DNA from: Actinomycetes bacterium
Lineage (GTDB): Bacteria; Actinomycetota; Acidimicrobiia; Acidimicrobiales; RAAP-2
Reading direction: 5' to 3'
DNA: 64,000 bases
Assembly (NCBI GenBank): GCA_021810205.1
Contig: JAJZJC010000002.1
Coordinates: 1 to 64,000, forward strand
Of the stretch, positions 27,910 through 36,242 are shown piece by piece; within the stretch, counting starts at the first letter, position 1; each line of letters starts with the position of its first letter. The position numbers and the translations under genes are program-made. The notes beneath the pieces are model-generated. The model saw only the letters and a list, made by a program, of their open reading frames with translations. It was not told the origin of the DNA and made no database searches.

Positions 27910-28895
27910 AGCTCGCCGTCCGCCGCGGTTCGTCGGTGCCGGTCGTGGCCCTCGCGCTGGCTCGCACCGTCATCGCCTTCTCGTGCCTCGAGCACGGCAG
28001 CGATCGCGTCTCGCACCCTCCGCGTCCCTGCCACATCGTGCACCCGCAGCACTCGGCAGCCGCGCGACACGCCGAGCGCAGCCGCGGCGAGAGATGCCGA
28101 GCGGCGCTCGCCGATCTCGAGGCCGAGGAGGACTCCCAAGAACGTCTTGTTCGACGCCGACAGCAAGAGCGGGTACCCGATCGCCGCCAGCGTGTCCGAG
28201 GCTCGCAGGAGTCTCTCAGACTGCACGGCGGTCTTGCCGAGATCGAGCCCCGCGTCGACCATGATGCGGTCAGCAGGAATCCCCGCGCCACGCGCGCGAC
28301 CCGCACGTGTACGCAGGAACGCCGCCACTGTCGCCACCACGTCGACATAGACGGGGTCGGGATCGGCGACGCGCGGCGCGAGCCGGATGTGCGTCGCGAC
28401 GACGGACGCACCCGCCGCCGCGGCTACCGGGAGGTAGTCTGGATCGCCGAAGCCGCTGATGTCGTTGCCGAGCACCGCGCCGGCGGCAAAGGCCTCGCGC
28501 GCGACGCTCGCGCGCCACGTGTCGACCGAGATCGGGACGTCGAAGCGGGCGTGCACCGCGACGACCGTCGTCAGCACCCGGTCGAGCTCCTCCGCCTCGC
28601 TCACCTCGGGGCCCGGGCCGGCCTTGACGCCGCCCACGTCGAACAGGTCGACGCCGTCGGCGACCATCTCGTCGGCGCGCCGCACCAACGCGTCGAGCGC
28701 AAAGGTCGCGCCACGGTCGTAGAAGGAGTCTGGGGTTCGGTTCAAGATGCCCATGACGAGCGCCCGCGTCGTGATGTCGTAGCTGCGGGCCCCAAGCACC
28801 AGCCGGCGCGCCGGCCGGTGCCTCGCCGGATCCGTCGTGACGGCTCGCGGTCCGGTGGGTGGCACCTGGGGCTCGACCGGGTGACTCGGCGTCAT
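27906..28895 (-). CDS. Dihydropteroate synthase-like protein (FolP2-type)
   Basis: This 329-residue TIM-barrel protein of the DHPS family has ALVMGILNRTPDSFYDRG, SVDTWRASVAREA and GNDISGFGDP. Canonical DHPS condenses p-aminobenzoate with dihydropterin pyrophosphate. Two conserved sites deviate: the D-P-G-F-G-F-G-K loop reads DAGLDLGKT, and the S-R-K-S loop reads SASNKTFLG. Mycobacteria have a second, FolP2-type paralogue without proven DHPS activity, and this may be such a protein. The start at ATG 28895 excludes an unlikely 74-codon extension. Confidence 0.8.
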   Translation of the reverse strand: MTPSHPVEPQVPPTGPRAVTTDPARHRPARRLVLGARSYDITTRALVMGILNRTPDSFYDRGATFALDALVRRADEMVADGVDLFDVGGVKAGPGPEVSEAEELDRVLTTVVAVHARFDVPISVDTWRASVAREAFAAGAVLGNDISGFGDPDYLPVAAAAGASVVATHIRLAPRVADPDPVYVDVVATVAAFLRTRAGRARGAGIPADRIMVDAGLDLGKTAVQSERLLRASDTLAAIGYPLLLSASNKTFLGVLLGLEIGERRSASLAAAALGVSRGCRVLRVHDVAGTRRVRDAIAAVLEAREGDDGASQREGHDRHRRTAADGEL

Positions 28896-29079
28896 TGGCC
28901 TGACGCTACCGAACGGGCCGACCGTGCCCACCCACTCCTCCATCCCCCACCCACTCCTCCATCCCTCAGCCACGCCCTGGCAACGTGGTGCACCGAGGCG
29001 ACATGGGCCCGCCAACTCCTCCTCTGAGGCTCTCAGACGGCGTCGTCGGCGTCTGTCCAGGAAACACGCGGGTTTCCTC

Positions 29080-29108
29080 TTGCGAAGCTCGCCGAGTGGG
29101 TGTAATCT
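29080..29108 (+). promoter_or_regulatory. Promoter for the riboswitch transcript
   Basis: TTGCGA and TAATCT are separated by exactly 17 bases. A start site near 29115 would place the riboswitch about 25 bases into the transcript. I know of no other plus-strand gene it could serve. Confidence 0.6.
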
Positions 29109-29137
29109 TGCATCCACTCGGCGCGCTTGGACAGGTG

Positions 29138-29213
29138 CTGACGAAAAGGCAAACCCTCTGCGAGGAGGGGACGCAAAGTCACGGGGCTCTCAGAGCTAGC
29201 CGGACTGCCGAAT
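29138..29213 (+). ncRNA. Cyclic-di-GMP-I (GEMM-I) riboswitch
   Basis: The stretch contains the conserved GEMM-I core: GGCAAACC, a CCCTCT-GCGA-GGAGGG hairpin capped by a GNRA tetraloop, GGGACGCAAAG, then ACGGGGCT...AGCC and GGACTGCCGA, with GGCA pairing TGCC to close the aptamer. These are the hallmarks of the class I c-di-GMP aptamer. Downstream, CTGCCG/CGGCAG, CTTGCG/CGCAAG and GGCTGC/GCAGCC offer mutually exclusive helices that could be the expression platform. The 393-base gap before the small ORF holds nothing else I can name. Confidence 0.87.
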
Positions 29214-29288
29214 CGGCTGCCGCTTGCGTGCAGCTCTCCCGGCAGACTCCGCAAGGTTCTGCAGCCCCCCGAGCAGAGGGAAGGTGCG

Positions 29289-29411
29289 ATGGGAGAGAGC
29301 CAGCCGCAGAGGAAGCGGTCGCGGCTGTCACTCGAGCTCCACGGAGCGGTCCCACGCGCTGCGTCGCGCAGCGGCCTCGCCGCTGCCGCCTCCCTCATGA
29401 GGTCGCCATAG
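29289..29411 (+). CDS. 40-residue ORF downstream of the c-di-GMP riboswitch
   Basis: ATG 29289 is preceded by GAGGGAAGG with 4 bases of spacing, a good ribosome-binding site. The encoded peptide starts MGESQPQRKRSRLS, continues with an Ala/Leu-rich stretch and ends LMRSP; it is basic. I recognise no family. Its last 17 bases overlap the 3' end of the minus-strand gene, and a strong hairpin follows. The support is its position after a promoter, a riboswitch and a ribosome-binding site, not its sequence. It could also be only a regulated leader, or non-coding. Confidence 0.45.
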   Translation: MGESQPQRKRSRLSLELHGAVPRAASRSGLAAAASLMRSP

Positions 29412-30555
29412 CGGATGGGGAGCCGAGCGGCGGAGCCCCCCGCCCCCCGCCAGGGGGCTCCGCCGCACCGGCCCTTCCGGGCAATTGCGCGATCGCCTGA
29501 CGCAGGAGCTCGTCGACGTCTCGCCGGTCGCCAGGCGCGGCCACCGCGTGCGTGGTGCGCACCGTCGACAGCTCATGCAACGACGATCGGGCCGCGCTGG
29601 CGAGGCGCGCTTCCACCGCGTCTGCGCATCCATGTCCAGGAACGAGCAGCATCGCCGCCGCGAAGAGGTCGCGATCGATGCGAGCGAGCGGGTCGGAGTA
29701 CCGCAGTTGCGCGCCGAGGGCGCGGGCCGCGGCCGGTGCTGCCCGCTCGCCGGGCACCTCGACGAGGACGAGCGCCAGGGAGCTCGTCGCCCGGATCTCC
29801 GCGGCAAGGAGCCGTCCGACCTGACTGCAGAATTGCGCGACGCTCGGGAGCCCGGTGACCACGTCGTGGACCAGCCACCACTGACCTACCCTGTGGGGAT
29901 CCCACCGATGCGATTGCGCCGCGTCCGGGTGCGCGGCTGCGGACCCCCGTGGTGCCCCTGCTCGCAACGTGCCTGCATTCCGAGAGCCGTGCTCACCCAC
30001 TAGAGACTTGGGCGCCGCGACGACCGGCTCGCCTGCGGGTCGGCTCCCTCGAAGGAGGTCGAGCTGACAGAGGGCCAGTGCGTGACAGCCGAAGCGCTGC
30101 GCGAGCTGCGCAACCAGCTCAACTTGACGCTCGTCGAGGACCTGGTCGACCCCGCAAAGCACACCGCACATGGCGTGCGGGCCATCGTCGCTCGCCGCGT
30201 CGCATCCGGTGTTGGCGCGCGCGCCGGCGTCGGCGTCCGGCACGCCATGTGCGGCACCACCCCTGTGGGCGACTCGTGCCGGAGCGACGACGAGGGTCGA
30301 CGGCGTGCCGACGTGTACCGTGCGCACAAGCACCCTGGCGTGAGGAAACTCCGGATCGGTGGAAGCCTGGTGCACGAGCTCGTCGAGCGCCTCTCGACTC
30401 GAGATCCCCGCCTCTCCCAATGACGGTACCAAGAACGTGTGCGTCTCTCCTGCGTGCGGACCCAGCACGACGAAGGCGAGCATCGCACCGCACTCACGGC
30501 GCAACCAACGCAGGAGGTTCTCCACCGCCGGTCCGCCGGGCTTCACGAGAGCCAC
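29395..30555 (-). CDS. GAF-like protein with degenerate GGDEF domain keeping the RxxD I-site
   Basis: The protein is about 386 residues when started at GTG 30555, 13 bases after the upstream stop. The first half looks like a GAF-type sensor (ECGAMLAFVVLGPHAGE; QVLDERQVELVAQLAQRFG). The second half aligns with a GGDEF domain from HDVVTGLPSVAQF on, but the catalytic signature reads RYSDPLARIDRDLF, so GGDEF is lost while the inhibitory-site RxxD (RYSD) stays. It is probably a c-di-GMP-binding effector, not a cyclase. It is coupled to the GAF-PAS-GGDEF gene upstream, and its end overlaps the riboswitch-associated ORF. Confidence 0.75.
   Translation of the reverse strand: MALVKPGGPAVENLLRWLRRECGAMLAFVVLGPHAGETHTFLVPSLGEAGISSREALDELVHQASTDPEFPHARVLVRTVHVGTPSTLVVAPARVAHRGGAAHGVPDADAGARANTGCDAASDDGPHAMCGVLCGVDQVLDERQVELVAQLAQRFGCHALALCQLDLLRGSRPAGEPVVAAPKSLVGEHGSRNAGTLRAGAPRGSAAAHPDAAQSHRWDPHRVGQWWLVHDVVTGLPSVAQFCSQVGRLLAAEIRATSSLALVLVEVPGERAAPAAARALGAQLRYSDPLARIDRDLFAAAMLLVPGHGCADAVEARLASAARSSLHELSTVRTTHAVAAPGDRRDVDELLRQAIAQLPGRAGAAEPPGGGRGAPPLGSPSAMATS
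29427..29466 (+). terminator. Perfect 14-bp hairpin after the riboswitch ORF
   Basis: GCGGCGGAGCCCCC and GGGGGCTCCGCCGC pair perfectly around a 12-base C-rich loop, 15 bases after the stop of the 40-codon ORF. It has no T-tract. It also lies inside the C-terminal codons of the minus-strand gene. Confidence 0.5.
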
Positions 30556-30568
30556 CGTCGCGGGGCGT

Positions 30569-32375
30569 TCATGGCCAGGAGCGCACGAGCGATGTGCGGT
30601 CAGGCTTGTGGCGTTGCATCGCATGGACCGCCTTCGCCAGCAGCGCATCAGGCCCGAGATCACCCCTGTCAGTGCTCGCCCATCCAACGGACGCCCCCAC
30701 GTCAAGTACGTGGTCTCGCACGCGAAACGGCGCGGACATCACCTTTCTCAGCCTCGACACCACGAGATCACCGTCAGGGAGCTTGTCGCTCAGATGCGCG
30801 ACGACAAAGCTGTCGCCACCGAGACGGGATACGACGTCGTCGCCACGAACCGACGCGCGCAGTCTCCGGGCGACCGCGCCGAGCACCTCGTCGCCGATGT
30901 CGTGGCCGCACTTGTCGTTGATGGGGCCCAAGTCGTCCAAGTCAAGGCAGACAACGACGACCGTCCCGTCACGCCGGCCCAGTCCATGGAGCATCCGATC
31001 GAGCTCCTCCAAGAAGAGGTCGTGATTGGCGAGTCCCGTCAGCGGATCGTAGAGAGCTCGGTGGGCGAGCCGCCGCATGCCGAGCCACTGCTCCGTGGTG
31101 TCGTGGAGGACTACCAGAACACCGTCGAAGCCGTCGTTCAAGACAGGGTGGGCCGACATCTCGACGTGCCGCTGGGCGTCGCCCTCCTCGCCGATGGTGA
31201 GGCTCGCGATGCAGGGAGCGCCGTCACGCAGCGTCCTCAGTCCTGGGTGGTCGTCACGAGCCAGTACCTTGCCGTCCTCGGTCCGCATGGCCGTCGTCAC
31301 GGGCAACGGGGCACCGACGAGGGTCTGCCCAGGCGGCATCCCGTGCATTGCGTCCGCCGCGGCATTCGCAAGCACGACGATGCCTGTGGCGTCGAGGCAG
31401 AGCAGGCCGTCATCGAGCTGCCCGATCAACTGGGCCACATCGACCCGCGCCGCCGCTGCGGCTGTAGGGTCCATGGGGGTGGGCCGCGCTTCGATGACGA
31501 CCCATTCGCCGCCCAGGCCATCACTGACGCGACGCTCGCTCATGGTGACGACGACCTCGTCGCCGCCGGCAGTGGCGAGCACCCGGCAAGAGCCAAGCGC
31601 TGCTGCGCCCGCTTTCGCCGGGCCCCCGGTGCCGCGGGCGCAGCCCGTCATGAATGAGCCCAGATCGGACCCGACGAGATCGGCTGGATGACGTCCGCAC
31701 AGCGCGACGAACGCGTCGTTCGCGGCCTCCACAGTGCCGTCCCGGCGCGTGACCACCACCGCGCCTGGCAACACTTGAAAGATCGACCGCCACGCGATGG
31801 GGTCGTCGACCACTTCCGTCACGTCGGCGGCCTCAGCCAACTCAGGTGCTCCAGAAGGTAGCAGCAGCGACCGCGCAGCCTCGCTCATCACGTCACCCTC
31901 GCCTACTACGTGCGCGCCATGTTGTCCAACGACCTGAGCTTCGCCACCGGCCTGACGTTCCGCGAGGACCTGTGGCAGTGATACAGCGAGGGAGTCCGCA
32001 AGCGAACGCAACCCGTCGCTCTGCTCTTCGTCGGGTTCGGGCAACCAGGTGTCGACCACGCCAAGGAGCCCCACGAGCGTGTCTTCCATCCACATCGGCA
32101 TGACGACACATGCCAGGGAACCGTCGGCCAATTCCGCATCTGTGCTCACTTCGGCGTTCCAGAACAGGTCGTGACCATGCGCGGCCGGATGCGTCAGGCA
32201 GCTTGACGCGAGTAGCTCGATGCGGCGCGCTCCGTCGTCGGGTGGCATCGCGGCCGATACGACGCTGCGCACTCTGCCTGTGATACCAGCGATGAACGCG
32301 CCGAGAGCGAGGCACAGGTCCAGCGCGAGATGCAACGACTCGTCGACCAGTGAACGCTCCCTGACGTCCGTCATA
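30569..32375 (-). CDS. GAF-PAS-PAS-GGDEF sensor protein with variant GGDSF motif
   Basis: The start ATG 32375 has AGAAGG directly upstream (track start 32407 is alternative). An N-terminal GAF-like domain (ACVVMPMWMEDTLVGLLGVV) is followed by two PAS-like domains (LPGAVVVTRRDGTVEAAND and LDDGLLCLDATGIVVLANAA) and a C-terminal GGDEF domain with DPLTGLANHDLFL, LDLDDLGPINDKCGHDIGD and RGDDVVSRLGGDSF. The I-site RxxD is present and substrate motifs are kept, but the fourth residue of GGDEF is Ser, so cyclase activity is uncertain. It is the upstream partner of the degenerate GGDEF gene. Confidence 0.88.
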
Positions 32376-32527
32376 CCTTCTACCGTAGACCTGGGCCCGC
32401 TGCCCACATGGGATCAGCGCCAGCCGACGAGGATCCCGATCGCACCGGGCGAGGCACCCGCCACCGTGATACCCCGGCTGTGATGACGCGACATAGCCCA
32501 GCGCGAGACGCAGGTCCAGATTGGATC

Positions 32528-35500
32528 TCAGGAGCGATCGACGAGCTCGCGAAGGCGGCGCACCGCGGGCGACGGGGGCAAGCTGAGCCCCGCTAGCATA
32601 CGCTCCGCCCGCTCAAGGGCTTCGAAGGCCCGATGCCGGTTGCCGGCATGGAGGTGGATCTCGGCCGTGCGGAGATGGTGACGCTCGTCGAACGGGTCCA
32701 CTTCGACCAGCCGGTCGAGCAACACGATCGCCTCGGCGTGGCGACCGGCGGCAACCGCGTCGTCGACGAGCAGATCGAGGAGGCGCAGGTGCGTGCGCGC
32801 GAGCGACTCCCGCGCCGCCGTGGACCAGTCGGCATAACGGTCTCCGGGGAGCAGCTCACCGCGGTAAAGGGCAAGCGCCACTCGTGCCGTGTCGACAGCC
32901 TGCTCGGTGCTACCCCCGAGTAGGGCCTGCTCGGCCAACTCCCGGAACCGGGCCACGTCCGTGACGGCCTTGGGGGCAAGGCGTAGGAACTCTCCCTCGC
33001 GCAACAGCAAGTCGCCACAGGCCGAGCGGATCCGCCACAGGACGTTGCGCAGCCGACGGGCACCTACACCTGGCTCGGCTTCCTCCCAGAGATGCTCGAT
33101 CAGCTCGTCCACGGTGATGCGTGGCCAGAGGGCCACGATCTTGACCGCCTGGGTGGCCAAGCTGGCCGGCAGGGCGACCGGCGCGCCCAGATGGCGGATC
33201 GAGAAGCCGCCGAGCAGTGCGAGCTCCCAGTCGGGCGCCGGTCCAGGCACGACCACCCGTGCATCAGGCCGTGTCCCTGGCGGTGCAGACACGCGCGCTC
33301 GGTCGGCAGCCCCTTCCGGGATCGCGCTGCGCTCGTGCGCCGCCAGGAGAGCGAGCCCCGCCGCGCCGCTGTACCTCGCACGCTCTTCGACTGCTTCGAG
33401 CACGGACGCTGCCTCAGCCGTCCGACCGCAGTCTCCCAGTCGCACAGCCCGGCATACGTCGATGAGCGCTTGCTGGAGCGGCAGGGCTTGCGAGGCGGCG
33501 GCGGCACTCTCCAGCAACAGGCAGCCTTGTGCAGGGTCTGGCTCGAACAGTCCCTGCAGCCACTCTTTCCCCGCTGGACCTGCCGCAGGCACGCGAACGC
33601 GCTGGGCGCCCGCCGCGGCCCACTGCTCGAGCTCGCCTCGTGCGCGGGCCACCAAGAGCAGCGAGGCGGGCCAAGCAAACAGCTCCGGCTCCAACGCTCC
33701 CGCCTCGCGTGCCGGGTCGAAGATCCCGAGATCCTGCTCCAGGATCCGGATCCATGCGACTGCCGCGTGCGTGCGTCCGCGCTGGAGCTCGAGAAGGGAG
33801 AGGGCCGGTAGCAAGCGAAGCCGCGCCAACCCGCCGTGCTCGGTCCTTGCGAAGAGGGCAGCCGCCTCCGAGAAGCCCTGCTGGTACGCACCGGTTATCG
33901 AGTGGGCGTGGACGACAAGATGCGACGCCCAGGCAGCAACCGGGGCGCTCGCTCCCTCGCGGGCCATGAGCGCTGCATTGAAGAGGGTCTCCATCGCCTG
34001 CGTCACCTTGCCCTCCGTCAGGAGCAGGGAGCCGGCCAGAAGGGCCGAGACGGCGTCCAGGCCCACGTCCCCACTGCGCTCGGCACACCGGGCGATCCAC
34101 TGCGCCCACCGGCTCGCCTGATGACGCATCCCCTGGGTCTCCAGGCTCTGACCGATCACGAGCGCCACTTCGGGTGAGGATGGAAAACGCTCGGTCTGAC
34201 CGATGAGCAGCGCTACATCGCTTGGCAGCGCGACCTCGTCCACGATGCCGCACGCGAGCACGGCTGCGGTCCGCACCGCATGCGCGAGCACCTCGGAGTG
34301 GCTGCTCACCCCCCGGGCCAGGGCCACTGCTCGCGCGGCGACCTGCTCGGTTCCACCTGGCTGATTGGCCAGCAGGCGCCATGCCGCGGCGTCGACCAGC
34401 ATGGCCAGCGCTCTGTGTGGACGCTCGGCAACGCACGACTCTGCTGCCGCCACCATCCTGTCGGCTGCGCCACGTTCTCCAGGCCCGCTCACCAGCCGCG
34501 CCCGCTGGTAAGCAAGCTCGGCAACCACCGGCTCGCTCATGCCGGCGATCGAAACCGGCTCCACGCACTCACGTGCCCGCGCGATCTTTCCCGCTGCCAT
34601 CCAGTGACCACACGCGTCAGCGAGATGCTGTCCCACCGCGTCGGCGCTCGACGCGCACATGGCTGCGAGCTCCTCGTCACGCGCCGCGACCGCGGGATCT
34701 CCCCGATCGAGCGCGAGACGGGCCGCCTCGATCAGCCGACGCGACGCCGTCTCGTCCGACTTGTCGGCGTCAAGCGCCGCCTGATGGGCACTGGCTTCGA
34801 TCGCGTCCCGCTCGTCGAGCACCTCGCTCACGGCCCGTCGGACAGCGACACGCACCTCGCGCGGCTCACGGTAGAAGGCGGCGCTCCGCACCAGGGGGTG
34901 CCGGAAGTCGATCCTGGGACCACGCTCCTCGATGACTCCTGCCGCCACTGCCGGCGCCAGGTCGTCCATCTCGCTTCCGATGCGGGCAAGTGCCGCGGAC
35001 ATGACGTCGCGCGACACGCCACCGGCGGCGGTCAGCGCGAGCGCCCGGCGAGTGGGGGCGGGCAGGTGGCGCACGACGTCGAACGCCTCGACAAGCGACT
35101 CTCCGATCGGCAGAGGGTCGGGCAACGGATGCCAGCCGCTGAGCTGGGCGGGCGTCAGACGCCCGCACACATCGACCAGTGCCATCGGGTTCCCTCCGCT
35201 GCGCCCCACCAGCTCGACGAGCACCTCGCCATCGGGCAGCTGGTCGAAGTGCAACGCGAGCAGCTCCCGGGCTTGGGCGCTGGTCAGCCCTCCCAGCCGG
35301 TGTACCGGGACGCCGGCGCAGTCGATCTCGAAAGGTTCGAGAAGCGGGGTGTCTCGCCAGGCCAGGACGACGCTGATCGGCTCGTCGCGAAGCTCGGTGA
35401 TCACCGCGGCAGCAATGGCAGTGACGAGCACCTTCGGCAGCACGTGACAGTCGTCGATCGCAAGCAAGAGCGATCTGTCCGAGTGGGCCACGAGCCGGCG

Positions 35501-35932
35501 CAACGCGTTGGCGGCTGCCTCGACCATCGTCGGCGTCGGCACGGCAGCTTGTCCCCGGTCCCCCAGGGAAGCGAAACGCGCCAGCGGCGCTGCTGCTCGG
35601 CTCCCGTTCCAAGCGGTGCTGGCCAGCTCGACCAACGGCTCGGGCCACTCGGGCAAAGCGGAGGTGCGTTCAGGCTCGAGCGCCCATCCCCGGAGCTGGA
35701 CGGTGCGGAATTCGGTCGCGCGGGCCACTGCAGCTTCAACGAGCGAGCTCTTGCCAACGCCCGACTCCCCTCGCAGCCCGATCGCGCCACTCCTGCCCCG
35801 GCGAGCCTGCCAGAGCACCTGGTCGATGTGCGCGAGCTCGCGGCTGCGAGCCACGAGCCCTCCCTCCAGGAACCCGACCCCGAGCCGAGCCGGGTTGTCG
35901 TGTACTTCGAGCGCGCGACGGAACGGGGCCAT
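32528..35932 (-). CDS. AAA-ATPase / BTAD (SARP-type) transcriptional regulator
   Basis: This is a very large regulator of about 1,134 residues. The N-terminal part is an AAA_16/LuxR-type ATPase: Walker A RGESGVGKSSLVEAAVA, Walker B LLLAIDDCHVL, and the sensor-like GNPMALVDVCGRL. A TPR-like helical middle follows. The C-terminus has an OmpR-type winged helix (LALLGGFSIRHLGAPVAL) and a bacterial transcriptional activation domain (DLLVDDAVAAGRHAEAIVLL; LVEVDPFDERHH). I start it at ATG 35932, since the track start is TTG. It is divergent from the degenerate GGDEF-MoeY-GGDEF/EAL operon, a likely target. Confidence 0.88.
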   Translation of the reverse strand: MAPFRRALEVHDNPARLGVGFLEGGLVARSRELAHIDQVLWQARRGRSGAIGLRGESGVGKSSLVEAAVARATEFRTVQLRGWALEPERTSALPEWPEPLVELASTAWNGSRAAAPLARFASLGDRGQAAVPTPTMVEAAANALRRLVAHSDRSLLLAIDDCHVLPKVLVTAIAAAVITELRDEPISVVLAWRDTPLLEPFEIDCAGVPVHRLGGLTSAQARELLALHFDQLPDGEVLVELVGRSGGNPMALVDVCGRLTPAQLSGWHPLPDPLPIGESLVEAFDVVRHLPAPTRRALALTAAGGVSRDVMSAALARIGSEMDDLAPAVAAGVIEERGPRIDFRHPLVRSAAFYREPREVRVAVRRAVSEVLDERDAIEASAHQAALDADKSDETASRRLIEAARLALDRGDPAVAARDEELAAMCASSADAVGQHLADACGHWMAAGKIARARECVEPVSIAGMSEPVVAELAYQRARLVSGPGERGAADRMVAAAESCVAERPHRALAMLVDAAAWRLLANQPGGTEQVAARAVALARGVSSHSEVLAHAVRTAAVLACGIVDEVALPSDVALLIGQTERFPSSPEVALVIGQSLETQGMRHQASRWAQWIARCAERSGDVGLDAVSALLAGSLLLTEGKVTQAMETLFNAALMAREGASAPVAAWASHLVVHAHSITGAYQQGFSEAAALFARTEHGGLARLRLLPALSLLELQRGRTHAAVAWIRILEQDLGIFDPAREAGALEPELFAWPASLLLVARARGELEQWAAAGAQRVRVPAAGPAGKEWLQGLFEPDPAQGCLLLESAAAASQALPLQQALIDVCRAVRLGDCGRTAEAASVLEAVEERARYSGAAGLALLAAHERSAIPEGAADRARVSAPPGTRPDARVVVPGPAPDWELALLGGFSIRHLGAPVALPASLATQAVKIVALWPRITVDELIEHLWEEAEPGVGARRLRNVLWRIRSACGDLLLREGEFLRLAPKAVTDVARFRELAEQALLGGSTEQAVDTARVALALYRGELLPGDRYADWSTAARESLARTHLRLLDLLVDDAVAAGRHAEAIVLLDRLVEVDPFDERHHLRTAEIHLHAGNRHRAFEALERAERMLAGLSLPPSPAVRRLRELVDRS

Positions 35933-36242
35933 CACGGGACCCGCTGAACTGGCGCTAGTTCCACTTCCTGCAGTGCTCGCACCGGCGCTCCGCGACACCC
36001 GTGACAATGTTCCACGACCCGCGAAAGCCTACACGCCCGTTGACGCGGCGTCGACACGACGCATCGACACGCATCGACCAGTCCCTCTCCCTCCTCATGA
36101 CCGGCCTCCTGGCGTCCGCATGGAATGGCGCGTGCCGGCACAGTCCACCAATTCTCCCCACCCTCGGCATACGATGACCGCCGTCGCGATCGAGGGCGCC
36201 GGCAGCGGCTCTGCGGCGTCGTCATGCGATGGGTGAGGCGGC
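35933..36242. promoter_or_regulatory. Divergent control region with TCGAC direct repeats
   Basis: This 310-base region separates the BTAD regulator from the c-di-GMP operon. Near 36051-36080 three direct heptamers occur: TCGACAC, TCGACAC and TCGACCA (starts 36051, 36064, 36074). SARP proteins bind TCGAG-type heptamer repeats at about 11-bp pitch, so this is a possible operator for the adjacent regulator. TTGACG at 36040 and TACGAT at 36170 are possible -35 and -10-like pieces but not a matched pair. No gene seen. Confidence 0.4.

Noticed and set aside
29231-29500. Longer plus-strand ORF across the riboswitch downstream region
   Set aside because: It is mostly the antisense of the degenerate-GGDEF gene, is Arg/Pro-rich, and has no ribosome-binding site; the 40-codon ORF is a better candidate.
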